From Rufibacter hautae (lineage in GTDB: Bacteria; Bacteroidota; Bacteroidia; Cytophagales; Hymenobacteraceae), in contig NZ_VKKY01000002.1 of the NCBI RefSeq assembly GCF_008271695.1, forward strand, positions 1,116,001 through 1,180,000: a DNA stretch of 64,000 nt, written 5' to 3'. The position numbers were made by a program, and so were the translations under genes. How positions within the stretch are numbered: the stretch's first letter is position 1; the number at the start of each line of letters is the position of its first letter. Shown piece by piece: positions 32,424 through 40,125 of the stretch. The notes beneath the pieces are model-generated. The model worked only from the letters and a program-made list of their open reading frames with translations. It did not search any database and was not told where the DNA came from.

Positions 32424-33765
32424 GAACTTTGAAGCCAAGCTGCTATTGCGGGTTTTCCTGCTGCTATTGACGTTGAGCACGCCTTCCATTGTCATAGTCA
32501 AAGGCTGGGCCGAGTTGCTGGTGTTTTTGGTACCGCTGCTGCTGTACCAAGTGTATGAGCTGTACCATTTTCTGAAAAAAGCCCAGGAAGAGCTGAACCT
32601 GTTCATTGAGGCCATCCACTACCGCGACTTCAACCGGTACTTCAGTGAAAAACCTACTTCGCCGCAGCTGCTGCACCTGAGAAAAGGCTTCAACCAGATC
32701 AACACCACGTTTAAAACCATCAACCAGGAAAAAGAGACCCAGCACCAGCACCTGCAACGCATTCTTGAACTGGTAGACACGGGCATCATGTCGTATAACC
32801 TGGACAGCGGCGAGGTGGTGTTGATGAATGAGTCACTGAAAAAGCTCTTGCAGATGCCTTTCTTGAAATCGGTGCACGCGCTGGAGAGACGGGACCCCAG
32901 CCTGTACGCCGAGGTGCAGAGCCTGCCGCCGGGCCACCCCAAGATTGCGCTTATCCAGACGCCCAGCCTGGAACGAAGCACCTACAAGTTCATGCTTTCG
33001 GCCACGGTATTCCAGAACGAGGGCAAAAGGTACAAACTGGTGGCCTTCCAGAACGTGAACGATGCCCTGGAGGAAACCGAATCGGCGGCCTGGCAGAAGC
33101 TTTTGAACGTGATGACCCACGAGATTATGAACTCCATTGCGCCCATCTCTTCCCTCGCTGATACCTTGAAAGACCGGCTGCAAATCACCGTACCCAACGG
33201 CGTCTCGGCCACCGATCTGGAGGATTTAGAGGAAGGCATCAGCACGATCAAATACCGGAGCCAGGGCTTGTTGAAGTTCGCGCAGACGTACCGCAACTTA
33301 AGCAAGATCACGCACCTGAACAAAGAGCGCCTGTTGGTACAGGACATTTTCCAGAACCTGCGCCGGCTCATGCTGCCTTCCCTAGCCCAGAAGAACATCC
33401 AGCTCAACCTGCTCCTACAGGAAGAAAACCTGACTTTGGAAGCCGATCCCAATCTCCTGGACCAGGTTCTGATCAACCTGCTGGTCAACGCCGTGGATGC
33501 CGTGAAAGAACAACCCGCCCCGGAAATCACCTTATCGGCCTACGCTTCCTCTGAGGGAAAAGTAGTACTCAAAATCTCCGACAACGGCAGCGGCATGTCC
33601 AAGCAAGTGCAGGAGAAAATCTTTATCCCATTCTTCAGCAGCAAGAAAAACGGCAGCGGCATTGGCCTGAGCCTTTGCAAACAGATCATCATGCTGCACA
33701 AAGGCACCATCCAAGTGCAGTCTGAAGAAGGCAAAGGCACCTCGTTTTTCCTGTTTTTTAAGTAA
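32413..33765 (+). CDS. Sensor histidine kinase partner of the NtrC-type regulator
   Basis: 450-residue membrane kinase. Two transmembrane helices (about 12-32 and 35-53) are separated by a very short periplasmic turn, so sensing is likely intramembrane or cytoplasmic. A PAS-like segment follows (about 105-210), then an H-box MTHEIMNSIAPISSLADTL with His236, and the HATPase domain with NLLVNAVDA, DNGSGMS and GSGIGLSLC. Kinases of this kind sit beside FtsX-type ABC transporters in many Bacteroidetes and are thought to sense envelope stress or antimicrobials; the ligand here is unknown. A palindromic repeat overlaps the last codons and the stop. Confidence 0.93.
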   Translation: MSFKNFEAKLLLRVFLLLLTLSTPSIVIVKGWAELLVFLVPLLLYQVYELYHFLKKAQEELNLFIEAIHYRDFNRYFSEKPTSPQLLHLRKGFNQINTTFKTINQEKETQHQHLQRILELVDTGIMSYNLDSGEVVLMNESLKKLLQMPFLKSVHALERRDPSLYAEVQSLPPGHPKIALIQTPSLERSTYKFMLSATVFQNEGKRYKLVAFQNVNDALEETESAAWQKLLNVMTHEIMNSIAPISSLADTLKDRLQITVPNGVSATDLEDLEEGISTIKYRSQGLLKFAQTYRNLSKITHLNKERLLVQDIFQNLRRLMLPSLAQKNIQLNLLLQEENLTLEADPNLLDQVLINLLVNAVDAVKEQPAPEITLSAYASSEGKVVLKISDNGSGMSKQVQEKIFIPFFSSKKNGSGIGLSLCKQIIMLHKGTIQVQSEEGKGTSFFLFFK

Positions 33766-33779
33766 AACAGGCTTGAAAT
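33751..33779. repeat. Dispersed palindrome, copy 11, overlapping a stop codon
   Basis: CTGTTTTTTAAGTAAAACAG (33751-33770) followed by GCTTGAAA. The TAA of the kinase gene is inside it (33763-33765), so the element encodes the last residues Leu-Phe-Phe-Lys. Confidence 0.6.
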
Positions 33780-33814
33780 AGATGTATAATCAAATTCAGC
33801 GAGTACTTACAGTG

Positions 33815-34000
33815 GAGACTCTCCCCTTGAGGGGAGATTAAGAGGGGTGTTTACACAGGAGAACACGCATAGCTGATAATTTCTCATTACATGGATTGGC
33901 TAGCGCAAGGGCAACCACAAGGGATTGCCCCTACAGTTCAAATAAGCGTTATCAGCGGATGTAAACACCCCTCTTCGCTCCCCTCAAGGGGAGAATCTCT
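33815..34000. repeat. Composite inverted repeat between two convergent genes
   Basis: Arm 33815-33855 (with CTCCCCTTGAGGGGAG and AGAGGGGTGTTTAC) is repeated inverted at 33961-34000, differing at a few bases. Each arm is itself a CTCCCCTTGAGGGGAG palindrome. Between them is a third hairpin GGGCAACCACAAGGGATTGC (33909-33928), completed by CC; this word resembles a REP-like repeat that I recall from several phyla. The 253-bp spacer has no gene. Confidence 0.7.
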
Positions 34001-34018
34001 CTTTTATGAAACTGATAA

Positions 34019-35419
34019 CTACTCCAACTTCGGTTCTGGTCCTCTGAACGCGTCTTTTTTGGATACTGCTGGCAGTTTTACCGAGCGACCTTCTTTGGCG
34101 GAATGGTAGATGGCTTCCATGATGCGGTGGTCTTGCAGGCCTTCTTCGCCTGGGGTGTAGGGCGTAAGGTCTTTTAGCACGCACTCAGAGAAATGGTCCA
34201 TCTCGGTGGCGAACTGGTTTTTGTGGGCGATGTCTATGTCTTCTTTCCGGACCAGCATTCCGTCGGCGCGGGAGGTTTTCATCTGTTGGCCGGTGTAGGA
34301 AAAAGCCGGATCCATGTTGATCCATCCGCGCTCGCAAAGCACCCGGTAACGGCGGCTCTCGTGGGTGTTGTAGTGGGTGGCGCACGAGGCGTAAATGCCG
34401 TTTGGGAACTTCATTTGCCAGGACATCAGCTCTTCCACCTCCTTGAACAGCGGGTTGCCGGGCGTGCTGTATTGGTACGCAGAGACCTCGGTGGGTTCTG
34501 TGCCCAGCAAAAACCGCAGCGTGTTGAGGCAGTACAAGCCAATATCGGGCAGGGCGCCACCGCCGGCTAAGGCTTTCTTGTGCCGCCAATGCTGTGGGTT
34601 GGCCGAGCTTTGGCAGTTGAACGCTTCTATAAATTTCACCTCGCCAAATTTCTTGTCCTGCACCAACTGCCGCACGTGCCGGTTGTACGGCTCGTACTGG
34701 ATGCGGTAGGCCACCATGAGTTTGCGGTTGGCTTTGCGGCAAGCGTCAATCATGGCCTGGCATTCTGCCGATGAGTTGGCCATGGGCTTTTCACAGAGAA
34801 TGTGCTTGCCCGCTTTGGCGCCACGGATGGTGTACTCGGCGTGAAGGGCGTTGGGCAGCACAATGTAGATGACCTGTACCTCGGGATTGTCTTTGAGCTG
34901 ATCGTAGGTCTCGTAGCTGTAACAGTTCTCGGGTTTGATGCCGTACTGCTGGGCTACCTTGCGCATCTTCTCGGGACTGCCGCTCACCAGGGCGACTGGT
35001 TTTGACTTCTTGCATTGCCCAAAAGCAGGCAGCAACTCTTCTAGAGTTAAGTGGCCTAATCCTACCAGGGCATAGCCTACCCGCTGGTCCGGGGGCATGG
35101 GTGTAGGCGTGGGTCCGGACTGGCGATCAGCGTCTGATTTCCAGGCTTCCAGTTTAATGGGCTCGTCTGGCTTGGAAGGCACCTGCGCCGGGGGTGAGAC
35201 CGCCGGCAGTTTGGGTACGTTCTGGCCAGTGGGTGCGTTAGTACTTCCTACCTCGGAGGCTTGACCTGTGGTCGTTTTGGTGGTTTGGCAGGAAGCCATA
35301 AACCCGCCTACTACGCCGGCGGCCATGCCTTTTCCAGCCATTTGCAGAAAACTTTTCCGGCTTACCGGTTGGGTAAATTCATCGGGTACCAGCGTCAACA
35401 GTCTGTCTAGGGGAAACAT
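34019..35419 (-). CDS. Exported Gfo/Idh/MocA-family oxidoreductase
   Basis: 466-residue NAD(P)-dependent sugar-type oxidoreductase resembling glucose-fructose oxidoreductase. Residues 19-45 (SRKSFLQMAGKGMAAGVVGG then FMASC) look like a Tat signal with a lipobox Cys, so the protein is probably exported folded with its cofactor and possibly lipid-anchored. A Pro/Thr-rich linker (47-115) follows. The Rossmann domain starts YALVGLGHLTLEEL (about 123), the conserved CEKPMA motif is near 217, and the C-terminal alpha/beta domain has GGGALPDIGLYCLNTLRFLL near 300. Substrate unknown. It is monocistronic and convergent with the kinase gene. Confidence 0.88.
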   Translation of the reverse strand: MFPLDRLLTLVPDEFTQPVSRKSFLQMAGKGMAAGVVGGFMASCQTTKTTTGQASEVGSTNAPTGQNVPKLPAVSPPAQVPSKPDEPIKLEAWKSDADRQSGPTPTPMPPDQRVGYALVGLGHLTLEELLPAFGQCKKSKPVALVSGSPEKMRKVAQQYGIKPENCYSYETYDQLKDNPEVQVIYIVLPNALHAEYTIRGAKAGKHILCEKPMANSSAECQAMIDACRKANRKLMVAYRIQYEPYNRHVRQLVQDKKFGEVKFIEAFNCQSSANPQHWRHKKALAGGGALPDIGLYCLNTLRFLLGTEPTEVSAYQYSTPGNPLFKEVEELMSWQMKFPNGIYASCATHYNTHESRRYRVLCERGWINMDPAFSYTGQQMKTSRADGMLVRKEDIDIAHKNQFATEMDHFSECVLKDLTPYTPGEEGLQDHRIMEAIYHSAKEGRSVKLPAVSKKDAFRGPEPKLE

Positions 35420-35686
35420 ACTATTTGTTTAAAATGAACAGAAAACGCCTGCCTTCCTGACAGACTTCTTTTTTAAACCCTCCTTTTTCAGAAATGTTTA
35501 CCCGATTATAATAGAATGCGCATCCGTAACATAGCGGTAATAGGAACGCTCCAAGGGCCAAAGCAATACCACCCTTGCCGTTCCCTTTGATGAGGGATGA
35601 CAAAAGCAGGAGAAGAAGCAATAGACGATTGCCAAGACCAAGACGACTTTATTAGATATAAAAATACTTTGATCAGCAAACGTCAT

Positions 35687-35714
35687 CATCCCCCTACCCC
35701 CTTCAAAGGGGGAC
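35687..35714 (+). repeat. C-tract palindromic repeat, copy 2
   Basis: Identical over 28 bp to 23347-23374, same orientation, with dyad CCCCCTT-CA-AAGGGGG. Confidence 0.8.
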
Positions 35715-35786
35715 GGCTAGAACACGTACTAGTAGTAAGACGTAGCAGAGCAGATCAGAACAGAAATCATCTTGTTCTAGAGAAAA

Positions 35787-35831
35787 GGTTATGCTGTTTC
35801 CAACGTCTTTTAAAAAAAACAGCCTATAATC
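35787..35831. terminator. Degenerate palindrome, candidate MFS terminator
   Basis: TTATGCTGTTT and AAACAGCCTATAA pair imperfectly over a 17-nt loop, 28 bp past the minus-strand MFS stop. It is the weakest of the nested examples. Confidence 0.35.
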
Positions 35832-35858
35832 AGAGGCTTACCCACGCATCCGTTACGT

Positions 35859-37055
35859 TCACTTGACTGCTGCTGTACTCCTTAGTAATCGCCGCATGGC
35901 CAGCAAACCCAACAGTGGGCCGAGGGCCAGGAACAGAAACCAGTAGCGGGGAGACACATCGGCTTGCAGGCTGCGCAGAAACTGGATGCTCATGATGGTG
36001 ATGGCAAACCCCAGGGAGTTCACGATGGTCAGGGCCGTTCCTTTGGCTTGCGCCGGGGCAGATTGGGCCACCAGCGTGGAGAACTGCGGCGAATCCATGA
36101 CCACGGCCAGGCCCCACACCAGCAACAAGCCTAGGAACAACGGCAAGGACATCTGAAACAGCCACGGCGATACCAGGCAGCACACCATGGAAACCGCCAA
36201 GGCGCCGAAAGCCGTTTTGGCGCTCCCGATGTTCCCGGCCAGAAAACCACCGGCTACGCAGGCCAGGGCGCCCACCGCAATAATGGTAAAGGAAAGCAAA
36301 GGATTGTTGAGGGGCGTTTCAGGATGGGCTTCGGCGTACAGGGCCAGGATGAAGGGCACAAACGCCCAGAACGTGTACAGCTCCCACATGTGTCCGAAGT
36401 ACCCAAAAGCAGCCGCCCGAAACTCTTTTTGCCGGAAGATCTGGAAAAAGGCCTTGAAATCTGGTTGGCTGCTATGGCTTCTGAAAGGACCGTTTGGCAC
36501 CAGCGCAAACAAACTGAATCCGCCTAGCACGGCTAAGCCTGAGGTGGCCCAAATCACGTAGCGCCAGGGCAATCCCTCTGTCATACTTTTAAGCAGATGC
36601 GGAAACGCAGTGCCCAACACCAAGGCTCCTACCAGAAATCCCAAAGCCTTGCCCAATCCTTTCTGGTGGTAATCCGAGGCTATTTTCATGCCCACCGGGT
36701 AAATGCCGGCCAGGCAGAAGCCCGTGAGAAACCGGGAAAGAACCAGGGCCGGAAAACCATTGGCTAGCAAAAGACTCAAGTTAAACCCCGCTCCTGCCAC
36801 AGCGCACACCAGGAACACCCAGGAAGGCGAAAACCGGTCAGAAATGGTAAACACGGCAAAAACCAGCGTACCCAGAATAAAGCCCAACTGCACCGCCGAG
36901 GTAAGATGACTGAGCGAACTGGCCTCTAAGTGAAACTGCGGAATAAGGTTTGGCAGCACCGCATTGCCCGCGAACCACAACGAGGTACAGGCAAATTGAG
37001 CCAGCACAATGGTGGGAAGGATATGCTTTGGGGTTGAAGGCAGCGTGTTGGTCAA
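35859..37055 (-). CDS. MFS transporter
   Basis: 398-residue major-facilitator permease with about 12 predicted membrane helices, the first at TIVLAQFACTSLWFAGNAVL. The loop between helices 2 and 3 is reduced (SDRFSPSW) compared with the classical G-x-x-x-D-R-x-G-R-[RK] motif. The central cytoplasmic loop (about 190-215, NGPFRSHSSQPDFKAF) separates two six-helix halves. Substrate is not predictable. No ATG starts this frame; TTG at 37055 (complement of 37053-37055) is the probable initiator, giving MTNTLPSTPKHIL. Confidence 0.88.
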   Translation of the reverse strand: MTNTLPSTPKHILPTIVLAQFACTSLWFAGNAVLPNLIPQFHLEASSLSHLTSAVQLGFILGTLVFAVFTISDRFSPSWVFLVCAVAGAGFNLSLLLANGFPALVLSRFLTGFCLAGIYPVGMKIASDYHQKGLGKALGFLVGALVLGTAFPHLLKSMTEGLPWRYVIWATSGLAVLGGFSLFALVPNGPFRSHSSQPDFKAFFQIFRQKEFRAAAFGYFGHMWELYTFWAFVPFILALYAEAHPETPLNNPLLSFTIIAVGALACVAGGFLAGNIGSAKTAFGALAVSMVCCLVSPWLFQMSLPLFLGLLLVWGLAVVMDSPQFSTLVAQSAPAQAKGTALTIVNSLGFAITIMSIQFLRSLQADVSPRYWFLFLALGPLLGLLAMRRLLRSTAAVK

Positions 37056-37164
37056 CTAAAAACAGGTTATTGAAAGAGACAAGATAAAGGAATACCAAAA
37101 GAATGGTTCGGCGGTGTGTAGGCAGCGTTAGTACCCGTAGTACAGCAAACTGATGCTGAACGCT

Positions 37165-37608
37165 TTATTCTTCTAAAACCCTTCTTAGGTAGTTGATCTG
37201 CCCTAAATGGTAAGACAGGTGAGCTAGTAAATGGATTAGAAAATACTGGTTTGTCATGGCATACCCCAGCACCTCCTCTTTGTGGGGTTCTTCTAATTGT
37301 TCTTCCCTCAGGTGGTGAAAAGATTGTAGCACAACTTCTTTTGTTTCCTCCATCTGCTTTACCAGTTCTTGTGCAGGCACATCTTTCAAGCTAAACTCGG
37401 CCTCTCGGTTTCTTACATACGGGTAATTACCTAAGTTCTTCCCGATATACGTTTTCAGATTCCCGACCAGATGTAAGGATAAGTTCCCGGCTGAATTCTT
37501 TACCTCTCCTTTGGTTACCCAAAGATTGCTCTCCACCTGAAATGCTTCTATTTCACTTTTAAATCTGTCAAGGTCTCGGATATACAACTTGATCAATTCA
37601 GATTTCAT
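37165..37608 (-). CDS. DinB-superfamily (DUF1572-like) protein
   Basis: 147-residue protein fitting the four-helix DinB fold. His residues are in LSLHLVGNLKTYIG (about 46), SFHHLREEQ and the pair LIHLLAHLSYHLGQINYLR near the C-terminus, giving a plausible metal triad. Its pattern (NLSLHLVGNLKTYIGK) resembles the DUF1572 branch. Enzymatic role is not known. It is the second DinB-like gene in the window and is only distantly related to 1584-2108. A T/A-rich 173-bp spacer separates it from the AT-rich DUF4062 gene. Confidence 0.72.
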   Translation of the reverse strand: MKSELIKLYIRDLDRFKSEIEAFQVESNLWVTKGEVKNSAGNLSLHLVGNLKTYIGKNLGNYPYVRNREAEFSLKDVPAQELVKQMEETKEVVLQSFHHLREEQLEEPHKEEVLGYAMTNQYFLIHLLAHLSYHLGQINYLRRVLEE

Positions 37609-37781
37609 TTTATTGGTTTAAAACTTAGGCAAAAAGAATAAAAAGTATCTGCACTGCTGAGGTCAAATGGCTGAATAAACTTGTTTATAGATGAAACTTA
37701 GGAATTAGCTTAAGAAGCTCTGCATTGCCCACAAATTAGAGAGAGGTACAGGCTAATTGGGTTAAGACAATAGTAGGGAGA

Positions 37782-39005
37782 TTAATTTAAACTTTTAATA
37801 AATTCTAAAGCATCAATTTGCACATTTTCTTTATCTACAACAATCGATTTTTCGATATTTAATGGCTTAGGAAAACAATCAGCATAAACTTTAGCAGTTA
37901 AAATAATATTAGTTTGATTAAATACTGATAAATAAAACCCTTTATATAAATCTATTGACCTTTGAGGCTGCAAAGCACTTACCTCAAAAGAAATATAATA
38001 TTTATCTTTACCTTCTTCAATTTTAAACATTGTAGAATTAAAATTAGACAAATTTATATCTCCGCCCCCATAAAACCTATTTTTGGTTTTATATGGCACT
38101 TTCAATGCAGTTTCAGATAAAATGTAATCAGGACTGAAGGGTATTTCGATTTCAACATAGATATCTCTAATACTTATTTGACTAGTATTCGTTAAATAAA
38201 AATTAATTTGTTCAGTCTTTTCATTTAACACAAAGTATTCGATGTACTCTCTATAAAAATCCTTATTAACTGTATCTATAGAATTGTGTGAAATTATAAA
38301 TGCTGTACCATCTTTAGTTTTTGTTATACTATTGTCTATCTTTTTAATCTCTTTATAATCAGGAACATCATCAATACTCTCTACAATAAAATTTTTTAAT
38401 TTTAAATTAATTTTATCCTTAAATTTAAAATCATTACTTAAAAATCCTAATTCTAAATTTGGAAGTAAAGAAAAATCTTTACTTGAAATAGATTCATTTA
38501 TTAATTGCCTAGTTTTAATTTCTAAATGCTTGTAAAGCTTATCCCTAAAATCTAAAATATTTTTGTAATTTTCAACTAAGCCATTATCATATGTTTTTTT
38601 CTTAAATTCTTTTAACTTTTTATATTGTTCTAAGTCAACATTATCTAATTCAACTTTGGCTTTAGAAAAATAGAGCATAACAATTTTACCATTGGCACCC
38701 ACTTTTTCAATTTCCTCTATTGTTCCACTATCAAAATCTTCAGTTGGCGAACCTATTCTTGTCCAAAAAACTCCTATTGCCATATCACAATAGTCAACTA
38801 CATCCCTATTAATAAATTCTTGAGGTCTTTTACCCATTTCTGGTGAAGCATGCGTTTCCCATCTCAAAGGCAATAGAACAACTTTTTTATCATATGAATG
38901 CAAATCATTCCATTCTTGAATAACTCTTGCTATAATTTCTCTTTCTTCTTCAACATCACTTGGAGATGCTATTAGAATTCGGAATACTTTAGCAGTATAT
39001 GGCAT
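37782..39005 (-). CDS. DUF4062 protein with unknown C-terminal domain (AT-rich)
   Basis: 407-residue protein. Residues 1-165 match a DUF4062 domain: FRILIASPSDVEEEREI, VVLLPLRWETHASPEMG, CDMAIGVFWTRIGSPT and GKIVMLYFSKA. This is a Rossmann-like, TIR/SEFIR-related domain found next to STAND NTPases and other effectors in defence-type loci. Residues 165-407 are unfamiliar and strand-rich (IEIPFSPDYI, YYISFEVSALQ), suggesting a beta-sandwich. The gene is strikingly AT-rich (about 30% G+C by eye) against neighbours near 50%, implying recent transfer. It lies 31 bp after thyA on the same strand, so transcription may come from the thyA promoter. Defence function is inference. Confidence 0.7.
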   Translation of the reverse strand: MPYTAKVFRILIASPSDVEEEREIIARVIQEWNDLHSYDKKVVLLPLRWETHASPEMGKRPQEFINRDVVDYCDMAIGVFWTRIGSPTEDFDSGTIEEIEKVGANGKIVMLYFSKAKVELDNVDLEQYKKLKEFKKKTYDNGLVENYKNILDFRDKLYKHLEIKTRQLINESISSKDFSLLPNLELGFLSNDFKFKDKINLKLKNFIVESIDDVPDYKEIKKIDNSITKTKDGTAFIISHNSIDTVNKDFYREYIEYFVLNEKTEQINFYLTNTSQISIRDIYVEIEIPFSPDYILSETALKVPYKTKNRFYGGGDINLSNFNSTMFKIEEGKDKYYISFEVSALQPQRSIDLYKGFYLSVFNQTNIILTAKVYADCFPKPLNIEKSIVVDKENVQIDALEFIKSLN

Positions 39006-39036
39006 ATTTTTTCTAAATTAAATAAGTGAATAAAGT

Positions 39037-39831
39037 TTACACCGCCACCGGCGCCTTAATCCCCGGCCACGGCTGGTAGTCTTCCAGCGTGAAATCCTCA
39101 AAAGAAAACCCGAAAATATCTTTCACTTCGGGGTTAATCTTCATCTTAGGCAGCGGGCGCGGCTCGCGGGAAAGCTGCAGTTCAGTTTGCTCCAGGTGGT
39201 TCGTGTAGAGGTGCGTGTCACCGCCGGTCCAGATGAACTCGCCGGGTTCCAGGTCGCACACCTGGGCTACCATCATGGTGAGCAGCGCGTACGAGGCAAT
39301 GTTGAAGGGTACGCCTAAGAAAACATCGGCGGAGCGTTGGTAGAGTTGGCAGGATAGTTTGCCCTCGGCTACGTAGAACTGGAAAAAGGCATGGCAAGGC
39401 GGCAGTTTCATGTTGTTGACCTCGGCCACGTTCCAGGCACTCACAATGAGGCGGCGCGAGTCGGGGTTGTTTTTGATCTGGTTGATCACCTGGGTGATCT
39501 GGTCAATGTGGCCACCGTCGGGGGTTGGCCAGGAACGCCACTGCGAGCCATACACCGGTCCCAGGTCCCCGTTTTCATCGGCCCATTCGTTCCAGATGCT
39601 TACGCCTCGCTCCTGCAGCCAGCGCACGTTGGTCTCGCCGCGCAGAAACCATAGCAGCTCGTAGATAATAGACTTCAGGTGCACTTTCTTGGTAGTCACC
39701 AACGGGAAGCCCTCCTGCAGGTTAAACCGCATCTGATAGCCAAACACACTCAACGTACCCGTGCCGGTACGGTCTTCTTTCTTCACGCCGTTGTCCAGAA
39801 TGTGGCGCATTAAATCTAAGTAAGCCTGCAT
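39037..39831 (-). CDS. thyA: Thymidylate synthase
   Basis: 264-residue ThyA. It methylates dUMP to dTMP with 5,10-methylenetetrahydrofolate. The catalytic Cys146 is in [12 protein letters not shown], at the same number as in Escherichia coli; folate and dUMP contacts include RTGTGT (21-26), RRLIVSAWN (126-134), QRSADVFLG and [10 protein letters not shown]. The length equals that of classical bacterial enzymes. In many Bacteroidetes a dihydrofolate reductase gene follows; here the AT-rich DUF4062 gene does, so folA is not in its usual place. Start ATG 39831 is unambiguous. Confidence 0.98.
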   Translation of the reverse strand: MQAYLDLMRHILDNGVKKEDRTGTGTLSVFGYQMRFNLQEGFPLVTTKKVHLKSIIYELLWFLRGETNVRWLQERGVSIWNEWADENGDLGPVYGSQWRSWPTPDGGHIDQITQVINQIKNNPDSRRLIVSAWNVAEVNNMKLPPCHAFFQFYVAEGKLSCQLYQRSADVFLGVPFNIASYALLTMMVAQVCDLEPGEFIWTGGDTHLYTNHLEQTELQLSREPRPLPKMKINPEVKDIFGFSFEDFTLEDYQPWPGIKAPVAV

Positions 39832-39980
39832 ATGGTTAATAAGTAAGGTCTGATGGAAAATAGAGGGTTAGAAGCTTGAAGTTAGCAAAAAGTGCCCACT
39901 ACCAAAGGGAAGCCCCTAAAAGTACCCCCTCCATTTCGCCACGCAATACCCGTAATACCATCTTGAAATAGGTGCCCGTA

Positions 39981-40012
39981 TTAGGGGCGTTTTCCTGAAA
40001 ACGCCTCTAAAA
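39981..40012. repeat. Dispersed palindrome, copy 13 (perfect core)
   Basis: GGCGTTTTCCTGAAAACGCC (39986-40005) is an exact palindrome with loop CCTG, followed by TCTAAAA. It lies between divergent thyA and the DUF885 gene, 114 bp before the latter. Confidence 0.6.
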
Positions 40013-40125
40013 GAGTTGGTTAAAACCCCGCTCCTATTTTTTCTGCGGTCTATGCGCCTGAAGGAACGGGCCAAGCTTTTTGTTACCTATCTTTAGAGCC
40101 CTTAGCCAACCACAAACAAGACCCT

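Larger units (their letters stand above)
35420..35858. other. Gene-free spacer with repeats
   Basis: No gene is supported. It contains the second C-tract palindrome (35687-35714) and a degenerate palindromic core next to the MFS stop (35787-35831). A 66-codon minus-strand open frame at 35421-35621 lacks family features. Confidence 0.5.

Noticed and set aside
33891-34109. 72-codon frame between the kinase and the Gfo/Idh/MocA gene
   Set aside because: It runs through the stacked palindromes and into the antisense of a real gene.
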